DNA of 16,607 nucleotides from PUMD01 sp964599275 (GTDB lineage Bacteria > Bacillota > Sulfobacillia > SLMV01). The position numbers and the translations under genes are program-made. The DNA lies in NCBI GenBank assembly GCA_964599275.1, contig CAZRFK010000040.1, positions 1 to 16,607 on the forward strand. The letters are read 5' to 3'. This document shows positions 1-7,285 of this stretch, in pieces; the first letter of the stretch is position 1, and each line of letters begins with the position of its first letter. The notes below the pieces were generated by a model. It ran no database searches. It was not told where the DNA came from and saw only the letters and a program-made list of their open reading frames with translations.

Positions 1-1436
1 CGGGACGTACAGGTTATTCCCTGCCTGATCTTGACGTTCCTGAGGAGGATCTTTCTTCTTTGGTTCCCGCCGATATGCTGAGAGAAGAGGAGCCGGATCT
101 CCCTGAGGTTTCCGAGGTGGATGTCATCAGACACTTCGTCAGGTTGTCTCAGCTTAACCACGGGGTGGACACCGGATTTTACCCCCTCGGATCCTGCACC
201 ATGAAGTACAACCCGAAGGTGCACGAAGATATTGCCCGCTTTGATGGGTTCACCTCTTTGCATCCATATCAACCGGAGGAAATGACCCAGGGGGCATTGA
301 AACTTCTGCATGATACCGGCGAATACCTTAAGGAACTTTCTGGTTTGCCGGAAGTTACAATGCAGCCTGTTGCCGGAGCTCACGGTGAAATTACCGGTAT
401 GATGCTGGTACGAGCATACCATGAGAGCCGCGGGGAAGAGCGGAACACGGTGATTATTCCCGACTCTGCTCACGGAACAAACCCTGCCACAGCAGCCATG
501 GCCGGATATTCAACCGTGGAAGTTCCGTCTAATGAAAATGGCGACGTGGACCTGGACGCTCTTGAAGAGATCCTCGATGATGACGTGGCCGCGTTGATGC
601 TGACCAACCCCAGCACTCTGGGGCTTTACGAGCAGAACATTGAAGAGATTGCCCAGATGATTCATCGTTGCGGCGGTCTCCTCTATTACGACGGTGCCAA
701 CGCCAATGCCATCATGGGATATTCCCGTCCGGGTGACATGGGATTTGATATTGTCCACTTCAACCTGCACAAGACGTTCAGTGCGCCCCACGGCGGCGGC
801 GGACCCGGTTCCGGGCCAATCGTGGTGACCGAGGAACTGGCACGGTTTCTGCCCAAGCCCGTGGTTGCGTTCGATGGTGAGTCCTACTATATCGACTACG
901 ATATTGAGGAATCCATCGGAACAGTGCATTCTTTCTACGGTAACTTCGGGGTAGTAGTAAAATCCTATGCATACATCCGCAGCATGGGGCCGGAAGGGCT
1001 GAAAGCAGTCAGTCGGGATGCCGTTCTGAATGCTAACTACCTTCAGGAGTCACTGAAGGAGTATTACCACCTCGAATTTGATCGAACCTGCATGCACGAG
1101 TTTGTGCTGTCGGGTAAGAATCAGAACAAGGAACACGGGGTCAGCACGCTGGATATTGCCAAGGCCCTGCTGGATTATGGACTGCATCCACCCACGATTT
1201 ACTTCCCGCTGATAATTGATGAGGCTCTCATGATTGAGCCAACTGAGACAGAGAGCCGTCAGTCCTTAGACGAGTTTATTGAGGCCATGATCGAGATCGC
1301 TGAGGATGCGGAAGAGAGTCCCGAGGGTCTGAAGGAGGCACCCATAAACACACCGATACGGCGCCTGGATGAAGCTTCAGCAGCACGTAATCCGGTGGTA
1401 CGATGGGATCCTGAGGATTACGTCAAAAATGATTAA
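1..1436 (+). CDS. gcvPB: Glycine dehydrogenase (decarboxylating) subunit 2, GcvPB (5' partial)
   Basis: PLP-dependent subunit of the two-subunit P-protein, which decarboxylates glycine and passes the aminomethyl group to the lipoyl arm of GcvH. The reading frame is open from base 3 and the first residues (GRTGYSLPDLDVPEEDL) already match the N-terminal region of the family, so the true start lies just upstream; the TTG at 60 is only an internal codon. Conserved blocks are visible: RHFVRLSQLNHGVDTGFYPLGS, then SAHGTNPA, and the PLP lysine in FNLHKTFSAPHGGGGPG (codon at 771-773). The C-terminus is acidic and complete, with stop TAA at 1434-1436. About 477 codons are present, close to the usual 480-490 of the family. 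It overlaps the next gene by 8 bp. gcvPA, gcvH and gcvT are expected upstream but are outside the window. Confidence 0.97.
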   Translation, partial: GRTGYSLPDLDVPEEDLSSLVPADMLREEEPDLPEVSEVDVIRHFVRLSQLNHGVDTGFYPLGSCTMKYNPKVHEDIARFDGFTSLHPYQPEEMTQGALKLLHDTGEYLKELSGLPEVTMQPVAGAHGEITGMMLVRAYHESRGEERNTVIIPDSAHGTNPATAAMAGYSTVEVPSNENGDVDLDALEEILDDDVAALMLTNPSTLGLYEQNIEEIAQMIHRCGGLLYYDGANANAIMGYSRPGDMGFDIVHFNLHKTFSAPHGGGGPGSGPIVVTEELARFLPKPVVAFDGESYYIDYDIEESIGTVHSFYGNFGVVVKSYAYIRSMGPEGLKAVSRDAVLNANYLQESLKEYYHLEFDRTCMHEFVLSGKNQNKEHGVSTLDIAKALLDYGLHPPTIYFPLIIDEALMIEPTETESRQSLDEFIEAMIEIAEDAEESPEGLKEAPINTPIRRLDEASAARNPVVRWDPEDYVKND

Positions 1437-2508
1437 TATGGCGGATAATCTGCCGGACAGAGAAGCGGCTCAGCAGCCGCTTCTCGACCGGCTGTTGGAA
1501 ACCATCAAGCTGACTGGACAGGATACAGCGCAGGGAATAGCCGCCCGGCGCAGCCAGTTGATGAATATGTTGAAAAAGAGGGGGGAGGAGAAGGGTTCCT
1601 GCTACTCGTCCTATCTCTATGTTTTCCCTCAATCTACAGAAAGCCTTTCTGCCACCGGGGTGGAATGTAACCTTGACTGCGCTCACTGTGGCGGGCATTA
1701 TCTTCAGCACATGACCCCTGTAAAACAGCTGGTTGAACGCCTCGAGGAACAACAGGGCAGAGATTTGAGCACAAAAAGCTGGCTGATCAGCGGAGGATGT
1801 GATGTGATGGCCGGGGTCCATCTGCCTTCACAGGATATTCTACAGCACCTTTCGCAGCGGGGTTACTTGAACTTTCATGTGGGATTGGCCAGGCCGGAAC
1901 ATCTGCAAAAAGCATCTGAGTTTGCCGATTCGGTCTGCATCGATATGATCGGATCGAATGAGACCATTCGGCAGGTGATGGGTCTGGACCATTCGGTTGA
2001 AGATTACTTCCAGGTTTTTGATGAACTCAGAGAAACCCTGCAGGTTCCAGTAATACCTCATATAGTGGTCGGCCTGCACGGTGGCAAACTGCGGGGAGAA
2101 TTCAGACTGCTTGAGGAGTTGTCCTGCAGAGAGGTTGAGGCGGTGGAATTTTTGATTCTCCGCCCAACACCGAACACAGAATTTGCCCAAGTTTCACCCC
2201 CTGACCTGGATGACGTTGCTGAGGTTTTTATTACCGGCCGGGATCTTTTACCCGAGGCGGAACTGGGCCTGGGATGCATGCGGCCGTCGGGCCGTTACAG
2301 GGAAGCTGTGGATCTGCTTGCTGCAGCATGCGACTTTGATGTGTTGGTACAACCCACCTCCAGTGTTCGCAGCGTGATTGGTGAGTTTCAGGATCAGGTG
2401 GAGGTATGGTGGGGCGACCAGTGCTGTGCCCTATACCTCAATCAACTGATCGAACCGCTGGGCCAATTCGATGATATCCATGCTTTCAGGAAGCATATTT
2501 CGGAATAG
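1429..2508 (+). CDS. lipS1: Radical SAM protein, probable LipS1-type lipoyl synthase component
   Basis: Radical SAM enzyme of 359 aa. The [4Fe-4S] motif CNLDCAHC lies at Cys80/Cys84/Cys87, followed directly by GGHYLQHM, a pattern I associate with archaeal and clostridial 'biotin synthase-like' proteins (COG1856 type). Other cysteines that might bind an auxiliary cluster are Cys58 (GSCYSSY), Cys124 (ISGGCD) and Cys283 (GLGCMRPSGRYR). I chose ATG 1429 because a GAGGA sequence lies about 11 bp upstream; ATG 1438 in the same frame is the alternative. The gene overlaps gcvPB by 8 bp and precedes a second radical SAM gene and an octanoyltransferase gene. That arrangement fits the LipS1/LipS2 system, in which two radical SAM proteins together insert the two sulfur atoms into octanoyl-GcvH or octanoyl-E2, replacing LipA. 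Family membership is read from the sequence; the lipoate role is inferred from context and known biology. Which of the pair is called S1 was decided by gene order and is uncertain. Confidence 0.75.
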   Translation: MINMADNLPDREAAQQPLLDRLLETIKLTGQDTAQGIAARRSQLMNMLKKRGEEKGSCYSSYLYVFPQSTESLSATGVECNLDCAHCGGHYLQHMTPVKQLVERLEEQQGRDLSTKSWLISGGCDVMAGVHLPSQDILQHLSQRGYLNFHVGLARPEHLQKASEFADSVCIDMIGSNETIRQVMGLDHSVEDYFQVFDELRETLQVPVIPHIVVGLHGGKLRGEFRLLEELSCREVEAVEFLILRPTPNTEFAQVSPPDLDDVAEVFITGRDLLPEAELGLGCMRPSGRYREAVDLLAAACDFDVLVQPTSSVRSVIGEFQDQVEVWWGDQCCALYLNQLIEPLGQFDDIHAFRKHISE

Positions 2509-2538
2509 TACCCTGTTCGGGAGAAGGGAGCTGAGCCG

Positions 2539-3558
2539 GTGAAGATAAAAGTCTCTTTAGGTACTGCTCAGTCTTTAGGTTTGGTCGAAAAAAGGATTGA
2601 AGCACCAGTTACTGCCGCTCATCTTCTGGTGGGCGAAAATTGTGCTTTCTCCTGTGCTTTCTGTCCACAGGGGCAGGCAGGAGAGGATTCATCGGGGCGG
2701 TTTCTGTCTCGAATCAGCTGGCCCGAGTTTCCGATGGAAGAAGTGGTTGAACTTCTGCTGAAGGTTTATAGGGATGGACAAATAGACAGAGCCTGCATCC
2801 AGATGGTGCATGGAGGCAGGTATCGGGAACAGGTAGCAGAATTTTTCCGTCTGATGCAGCAGAAATCGTGTGGCTCGCTCGAGATTCCCATTTCGGTAAA
2901 CGGCGTTATCGACAGCATTACTCAGGCTCAGCGCCTGTTTACGATGGGAGCAGGGCGGTTGGGCTTGGCCCTGGATGCTGCAAGTGCAGAACTGTTTTCC
3001 AGATATAAAGGAGGCAGCCCAGAAATCTGGCTGCAGAGATTGGAGCTGCTCTGTGAGCTGGGAAAAAGATATCCCGCAAGGGTTTCCACACATGTGATAG
3101 CTGGACTGGGAGAGACGGAACAGCAGATTTCCACCGTTACGCAAATTCTGACCAACTCCAGGGTGACGTTAGGATTGTTCGCCTTTACTCCGGTCAGGCA
3201 TACTCCTTTAGAAGATCGCGCGCCACCGGCTATGGATAGTTACCGCAGAATACAGCTGGTTCACTTTGGAATTACCCAGGGAGTGATCAATTTAGAGCAG
3301 ATCCAATTCGATGAATCAGGAACGATTGTAAGTGTGCCGGACAAGCTGCTCAGCAGTCCCCGAGTATTGAGGGGAGAGCCTTTTGAGACCAGCGGGTGCC
3401 CGGGCTGCAACAGACCCTATTATAATGAGAGACCGGGTCAGACACCGTATAATTATCCGCATGCCCTGACTGGGAACCAGGCTCTCCAGGCTCTCCTTGA
3501 AACGAATCTCACGACCAGCGATAAAGCTGCTTCCTTGGTCGAAAGGGAAGATAACTGA
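2539..3558 (+). CDS. lipS2: Radical SAM protein, probable LipS2-type lipoyl synthase component
   Basis: Radical SAM enzyme of 339 aa, distinct from its upstream neighbour. The cluster motif CAFSCAFC is at Cys35/Cys39/Cys42, followed by PQGQAG, as in 'biotin synthase-related' proteins (COG2516 type). A C-terminal signature GCPGCNRPYYNERPGQTPYN carries Cys287 and Cys290, candidates for binding an auxiliary iron-sulfur cluster that could donate sulfur. It starts at GTG 2539, supported by a GAAGGGAG ribosome binding site at 2523-2530; no better start is visible. It lies 30 bp after the first radical SAM gene and its TGA overlaps the ATG of the octanoyltransferase gene by one base, so translation is probably coupled. 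Inferred role: with its partner, it inserts sulfur at C6 and C8 of the octanoyl chain on the glycine cleavage H-protein. The S1/S2 numbering is by gene order only. Confidence 0.75.
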   Translation: MKIKVSLGTAQSLGLVEKRIEAPVTAAHLLVGENCAFSCAFCPQGQAGEDSSGRFLSRISWPEFPMEEVVELLLKVYRDGQIDRACIQMVHGGRYREQVAEFFRLMQQKSCGSLEIPISVNGVIDSITQAQRLFTMGAGRLGLALDAASAELFSRYKGGSPEIWLQRLELLCELGKRYPARVSTHVIAGLGETEQQISTVTQILTNSRVTLGLFAFTPVRHTPLEDRAPPAMDSYRRIQLVHFGITQGVINLEQIQFDESGTIVSVPDKLLSSPRVLRGEPFETSGCPGCNRPYYNERPGQTPYNYPHALTGNQALQALLETNLTTSDKAASLVEREDN

Positions 3559-4424
3559 TGTCCCAAGAAAACAATGGACAATCCATGCAGCTTCCCGACG
3601 GGGCGCGAAGATGGCGCCTCATCATCGATGAGCGACCACGAACTGGACCTGAAAATATGGCTGTCGATGAGACGCTGCTGGAGTCTCAGGCTGAAGGGGA
3701 AAGCCCTCCGACGCTTCGTTTTTATCAGTGGCGTCCGGCTGCATTGACAATCGGTTATTTCCAGTCATTCGAGCGTGAGATAGATACCGACGGATGCAAA
3801 AAGCTGGGTGTGGATTGGGTCAGGCGGCCCACCGGGGGCCGGGCCGTTTTGCATGATGATGAACTGACGTATTCAGTTGTGATTTCCGAAGATCTGCTGC
3901 CGGGCTCGGTTATGCAGACGTATTCTGCTCTGAGTGAAGCCCTGACTGCTGGACTTCGAATTCTGGGCATAGATGCCCAGCTTGCCGGGGGGCGTGCCCC
4001 CACCCGACAGAGCAGAGAAAGCAGTTCTGCGGCATGTTTTGATACGCCCACCACCAATGAAGTGGCGGTGGACGGCAGAAAAATGATAGGGAGCGCTCAG
4101 GTTCGCAAACGAGGTGTTATTTTGCAGCACGGTTCTGTGCCCCTCACTCTGGACCGACAAAAGGTGGTGCGCTGCCTGTACCTGCCGTCTGAACGTTTGA
4201 GAGACCGGGTTACTGATACGCTGCGGCGAAAAGCTGCTGCTTTGAACGAAGTGAGCAGCCAAGAAATTACCTTCGAGCAGGTAGCTGGGGCGTTGCGTGG
4301 GGGGTTCAAGGAGATATTTGGCGTGCAGTTTTCATGTTCACAGCTGACTCAAATTGAGAAAGAAAGGGTCCAGCTGCTGGTTAAAGATAAATACGGTAAG
4401 AAAAGCTACAATCGGCAACGATAA
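3558..4424 (+). CDS. lipM: LipM-type octanoyltransferase (lipoate/octanoate-protein ligase family)
   Basis: 288-aa protein of the biotin/lipoate A/B ligase fold. It has the motif RRPTGGRAVLHDDELTYSV (residues 89-107), the conserved lysine in GRKMIGSAQVRK (Lys175), and a cysteine in SSAACFDTP (Cys160) at the place where LipM/LipL enzymes carry their acyl-thioester nucleophile. N-terminal ENMAVDETLL and LRFYQW also fit LipM. LipM moves octanoyl from acyl carrier protein to the glycine cleavage H-protein, giving the substrate for lipoyl synthase. Length is close to Bacillus LipM (about 278 aa). The start ATG overlaps the preceding stop as TGATG. Its place right after the two radical SAM genes and before lpdA supports local assembly of lipoyl-GcvH. 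A salvage lipoate-protein ligase is the main alternative; the cysteine argues for octanoyl transfer. Confidence 0.8.
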   Translation: MSQENNGQSMQLPDGARRWRLIIDERPRTGPENMAVDETLLESQAEGESPPTLRFYQWRPAALTIGYFQSFEREIDTDGCKKLGVDWVRRPTGGRAVLHDDELTYSVVISEDLLPGSVMQTYSALSEALTAGLRILGIDAQLAGGRAPTRQSRESSSAACFDTPTTNEVAVDGRKMIGSAQVRKRGVILQHGSVPLTLDRQKVVRCLYLPSERLRDRVTDTLRRKAAALNEVSSQEITFEQVAGALRGGFKEIFGVQFSCSQLTQIEKERVQLLVKDKYGKKSYNRQR

Positions 4425-4446
4425 TCATTAGATCGATTCATCAACA

Positions 4447-4478
4447 ATTGTACGTCTTGAGGTTTTTTAGACCACAAT
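4447..4478 (+). other. Imperfect hairpin between lipM and lpdA
   Basis: In the 73-bp spacer, ATTGT (4447-4451) pairs with ACAAT (4474-4478) and GTCT (4454-4457) pairs with AGAC (4469-4472), with a small internal loop (AC against C) and an 11-nt loop holding six T. The T run is inside the loop, so this is not a standard terminator. It could affect mRNA stability or expression of lpdA, whose AAGGAGG site follows at 4482-4488, or it may be chance. Confidence 0.3.
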
Positions 4479-4497
4479 CCGAAAGGAGGCCTGAGCG

Positions 4498-5910
4498 ATG
4501 GCCAAAAAATATGACTTTGTAGTGATTGGAGGAGGACCCGGCGGATATACGGCAGCAATCAGGGCTGCACAGCTGGGAGCTGAGGTAGCACTAGTTGAAA
4601 AAGAGGATCTGGGGGGCACCTGCCTTAACCGGGGATGCATACCCACGAAAGTTATGGTGCGAATAGCTGAAATGATGGAGGATGCCACCGAAAACGGTGA
4701 GGAATACGGCGTTGAGGTTTCGGGGGTCGATTTCAACCTTGCCCGGGCGATAGAAAAAAAGGATGAGGTGGTTGAACAGCTCCGTTCCGGGGTAGAGCGT
4801 CTGGTCACCGCAAACGGTGCTGATATCTACGAGGGAGAAGCCGAGGTAATAAATGCTGATGAAATTCTGGTGCACCTGAACGACGGCGAAACTGCAACCC
4901 TTCATCCGGATAAACTGCTTCTGGCAGTAGGGTCTGTGCCCAATGATCCACCAATTCCAGGATTGGATCTTCCGGGAGTCATCACTTCCAGGGAACTGCT
5001 CGATCTCAAGGAATTTCCCGAGAGTCTCATTGTAGTCGGGGGAAATGTTATTGGTCTGGAATTCGCTTCGATTTTCGGTGCCTTCGGATCTGAAGTGACA
5101 GTCCTGGGCCGAAATCCGAAGCTGCTCAAGTATCTGGACGATGAAATTTCCCGCCGGATCAGGCCGCTTTTCAGACGTAAGGGGCTGAATGTCATCACCG
5201 ATGCCCCCGTTTCCACGATTGAAGAGGGACAAGACGGTCAAAAGGTCGTTCATTATGAGCGCCGGGGCAAAGAGCAGCAGGCATCTGCTGAAGTAGTTCT
5301 GGTTGCTACAGGCCGCAAACCCAACATAGAACAGCTGCCACTGGCCGATATGGGTGTCGAATTACAGGACGGCTGGGCCATTGGCGTGGATGAATTTATG
5401 GTAACCTCCAACCCGGATGTATTGGCCATAGGAGATGCCATCGGAGGAATGATGCTTGCTCATGCTGCGGCTGCTGAGGCTCTGGTGGCCGTTGAGAACC
5501 TCTACGGTTCCGGGCGCGAACCCCTGAACTATAATGCCGTTCCCGATGTTGCTTTTACCATTCCGCCTGCCGCCAGTGTCGGATTGGAAGAGGATGAGGC
5601 TGCTGAGGAATATGCTGACGTGGGTGTTGCCAAGTTTTCATTCAGAGCACTGGGTAAGGCAGTTGCTGTGGGCAAAGCCAGCGGACAGGTCAAGATCGTC
5701 TACGATGAAGAAACGAGACAAGTGCTGGGTATGCATATACTGGGGCCGGAAGCACCAGTGCTGATACATGAAGGTGCCCTGGCCATACAGCATGGTCTTA
5801 CAATTGATGATATTGGTGAAACCGTACATGCGCATCCCACCCTGTCAGAAGCAGTCATGGAAGCTGCTCACGTGGGTATGGATGCACCGATCCACATGCT
5901 GCCCAGGTAA
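4498..5910 (+). CDS. lpdA: Dihydrolipoyl dehydrogenase (L-protein of the glycine cleavage system)
   Basis: 470-aa flavoprotein that reoxidises the dihydrolipoyl arm of GcvH and passes electrons to a nicotinamide cofactor. Domain order is FAD domain with the GGGPGG dinucleotide motif at residues 11-16, redox-active disulfide GGTCLNRGC (Cys42, Cys47), pyridine nucleotide domain near 175-270, second FAD motif VLAIGDAIGG, and dimerisation domain with the catalytic His446 and Glu451 (HAHPTLSEA). Length is normal for the family and there is no fused lipoyl domain. Start ATG 4498 has a strong AAGGAGG site at 4482-4488. Two oddities: the nucleotide fingerprint reads GGNVIG (Asn183 in place of the second glycine), and the loop after beta-2 reads VLGRNPKLLK (Gly204, Arg205, Lys211), lacking the usual Glu and looking like NADPH-binding glutathione reductase. 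The context ties it to glycine cleavage rather than to a pyruvate dehydrogenase complex. Confidence 0.96.
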   Translation: MAKKYDFVVIGGGPGGYTAAIRAAQLGAEVALVEKEDLGGTCLNRGCIPTKVMVRIAEMMEDATENGEEYGVEVSGVDFNLARAIEKKDEVVEQLRSGVERLVTANGADIYEGEAEVINADEILVHLNDGETATLHPDKLLLAVGSVPNDPPIPGLDLPGVITSRELLDLKEFPESLIVVGGNVIGLEFASIFGAFGSEVTVLGRNPKLLKYLDDEISRRIRPLFRRKGLNVITDAPVSTIEEGQDGQKVVHYERRGKEQQASAEVVLVATGRKPNIEQLPLADMGVELQDGWAIGVDEFMVTSNPDVLAIGDAIGGMMLAHAAAAEALVAVENLYGSGREPLNYNAVPDVAFTIPPAASVGLEEDEAAEEYADVGVAKFSFRALGKAVAVGKASGQVKIVYDEETRQVLGMHILGPEAPVLIHEGALAIQHGLTIDDIGETVHAHPTLSEAVMEAAHVGMDAPIHMLPR

Positions 5911-5949
5911 ATACGAGCACCAAAAAGATGTGTTAAGGAGAAGGAAATT

Positions 5950-7200
5950 ATGTTGGAAAATATAAAACGGGTTGACCCTGAGATTTATGATGCTTTAAGT
6001 GATGAGAGAAATCGTCAGAGGAATAACCTCGAACTGATAGCATCTGAAAACTTCGTCAGTCCCGCTGTCCTTGAGGCTGCAGGTACAGTCCCTACGAATA
6101 AATATGCAGAGGGGTATCCCGGCCGACGGTACTACGGAGGCTGTCAGCACGTAGACGTCATGGAGAACCTGGCAAGAAAGAGAGCTGCTGATCTTTTCAA
6201 TGCCGAGCATGTAAATGTTCAACCCCACTCCGGATCGCAAGCTAACATGGCCGTGTATTTTTCCATGCTGGAACCTGGAGACACAATCCTGGGGATGGAC
6301 TTGAGTCACGGAGGCCATCTCACGCACGGTAGTCCGGTCAACTTTTCCGGGAGCATGTATGAAGTTGAAAGCTACGGGGTCGACCGTGAGACAGAACGTC
6401 TGGATTACGACACCCTGTTGAAACAGGCAAAAGAAGTCTCTCCGGATATGATCGTATGTGGAGCCTCAGCTTATTCGAGAAAACTCGATTTTGTGCGGCT
6501 GCGTGAGATTGCCGATGAGGTCGGAGCTTACCTTCTCGCCGATATTGCCCATATAGCCGGTCTGATAGTTGCTGGTCTTCATCCGAGCAGCGTTCAGCAT
6601 GCTCACTTCACAACCACCACAACGCATAAAACTCTAAGGGGACCACGCGGCGGTATGATAATGACTGCTGATGAAGAACTGGGAACAAAAGCTGATAAGG
6701 CCATATTTCCAGGGATTCAGGGAGGACCCCTGATGCATATCATTGCTGCAAAGGCGGTCTGTTTCAAAGAGGCAGGTCAACCGGAATTTAAAGAGTATCA
6801 AAAGCAGGTTGTGAAAAACGCCAAAGCTCTTGCTGATGGTCTGCAGGAACGTGGTCTCAGGTTGGTGTCCGGCGGGACAGACAACCACCTCATGCTCGTC
6901 GATCTGAATAGTATCGATCTCACCGGTAAGGAAGCCGAACACCGTCTCGATGAAGTGAGGATCACCGTGAATAAAAACACTATTCCCTTTGAAACTCGTA
7001 GTCCCTTTGTTACCAGCGGTATCCGCATCGGTACTCCTGCGTTGACCACGCGCGGTATGAAAACTGAAGAGATGGACGTGGTAGCTGACCTGATCTGGCG
7101 TACTTTGAGTGCAGATGCAGATGATACGCAGCTGTTTGAGCAGGTAATGGAAGAAGTTCAGCAGCTGTGCGATGCGTTCCCGTTATATCCGAATCGTTGA
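5950..7200 (+). CDS. glyA: Serine hydroxymethyltransferase
   Basis: 416-aa PLP enzyme interconverting serine plus tetrahydrofolate with glycine plus methylene-tetrahydrofolate. Family hallmarks are intact: LELIASENFVSPAVLEA near the N-terminus, TNKYAEGYPGRRYYGG, the Asp/His region LADIAHIAGL, and the PLP lysine Lys227 in TTTTTHKTLRGPRGG. A GGAGAAGG ribosome binding site precedes ATG 5950, 39 bp after lpdA. Its position as last gene of the glycine cleavage operon joins the one-carbon unit released from glycine to serine formation, or the reverse. A strong terminator follows immediately. Confidence 0.98.
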   Translation: MLENIKRVDPEIYDALSDERNRQRNNLELIASENFVSPAVLEAAGTVPTNKYAEGYPGRRYYGGCQHVDVMENLARKRAADLFNAEHVNVQPHSGSQANMAVYFSMLEPGDTILGMDLSHGGHLTHGSPVNFSGSMYEVESYGVDRETERLDYDTLLKQAKEVSPDMIVCGASAYSRKLDFVRLREIADEVGAYLLADIAHIAGLIVAGLHPSSVQHAHFTTTTTHKTLRGPRGGMIMTADEELGTKADKAIFPGIQGGPLMHIIAAKAVCFKEAGQPEFKEYQKQVVKNAKALADGLQERGLRLVSGGTDNHLMLVDLNSIDLTGKEAEHRLDEVRITVNKNTIPFETRSPFVTSGIRIGTPALTTRGMKTEEMDVVADLIWRTLSADADDTQLFEQVMEEVQQLCDAFPLYPNR

Positions 7201-7222
7201 TGATTCTATGATCGTTTCACAG

Positions 7223-7266
7223 CACAGTCGCGCCCGTGTTTTCGGGTGCGGCTGTGACCGTTTTTT
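7223..7266 (+). terminator. Rho-independent terminator after glyA
   Basis: A 14-bp stem pairs 7223-7236 with 7243-7256 without mismatches (two G-T wobbles), with a 6-nt loop (TGTTTT), followed after ACCG by six T at 7261-7266. It ends the glycine cleavage/lipoate operon. It lies only 20 bp before the next start codon. Confidence 0.9.
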
Positions 7267-7285
7267 AAAATGAGGGGGAGAGACC

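Noticed and set aside
510..929. Long minus-strand open frames inside gcvPB, lpdA, glyA and the peptidase gene
   Set aside because: They lie opposite well-recognised enzymes, have no ribosome sites and no family motifs; they arise from codon bias on the coding strand.
3476..3496. Short tandem repeat near the end of the second radical SAM gene (CCAGGCTCT repeated)
   Set aside because: It encodes an ordinary QALQALLE helix and is too short to suggest a repeat element.
4425..4497. Terminator between lipM and lpdA
   Set aside because: The only hairpin has its T run inside the loop and a short broken stem, so it lacks the shape of a rho-independent terminator.
7184..7212. Promoter at the end of glyA with a -10 like TATGAT (7207-7212)
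   Set aside because: No acceptable -35 sequence lies 16-18 bp upstream, and transcripts would run straight into the terminator.
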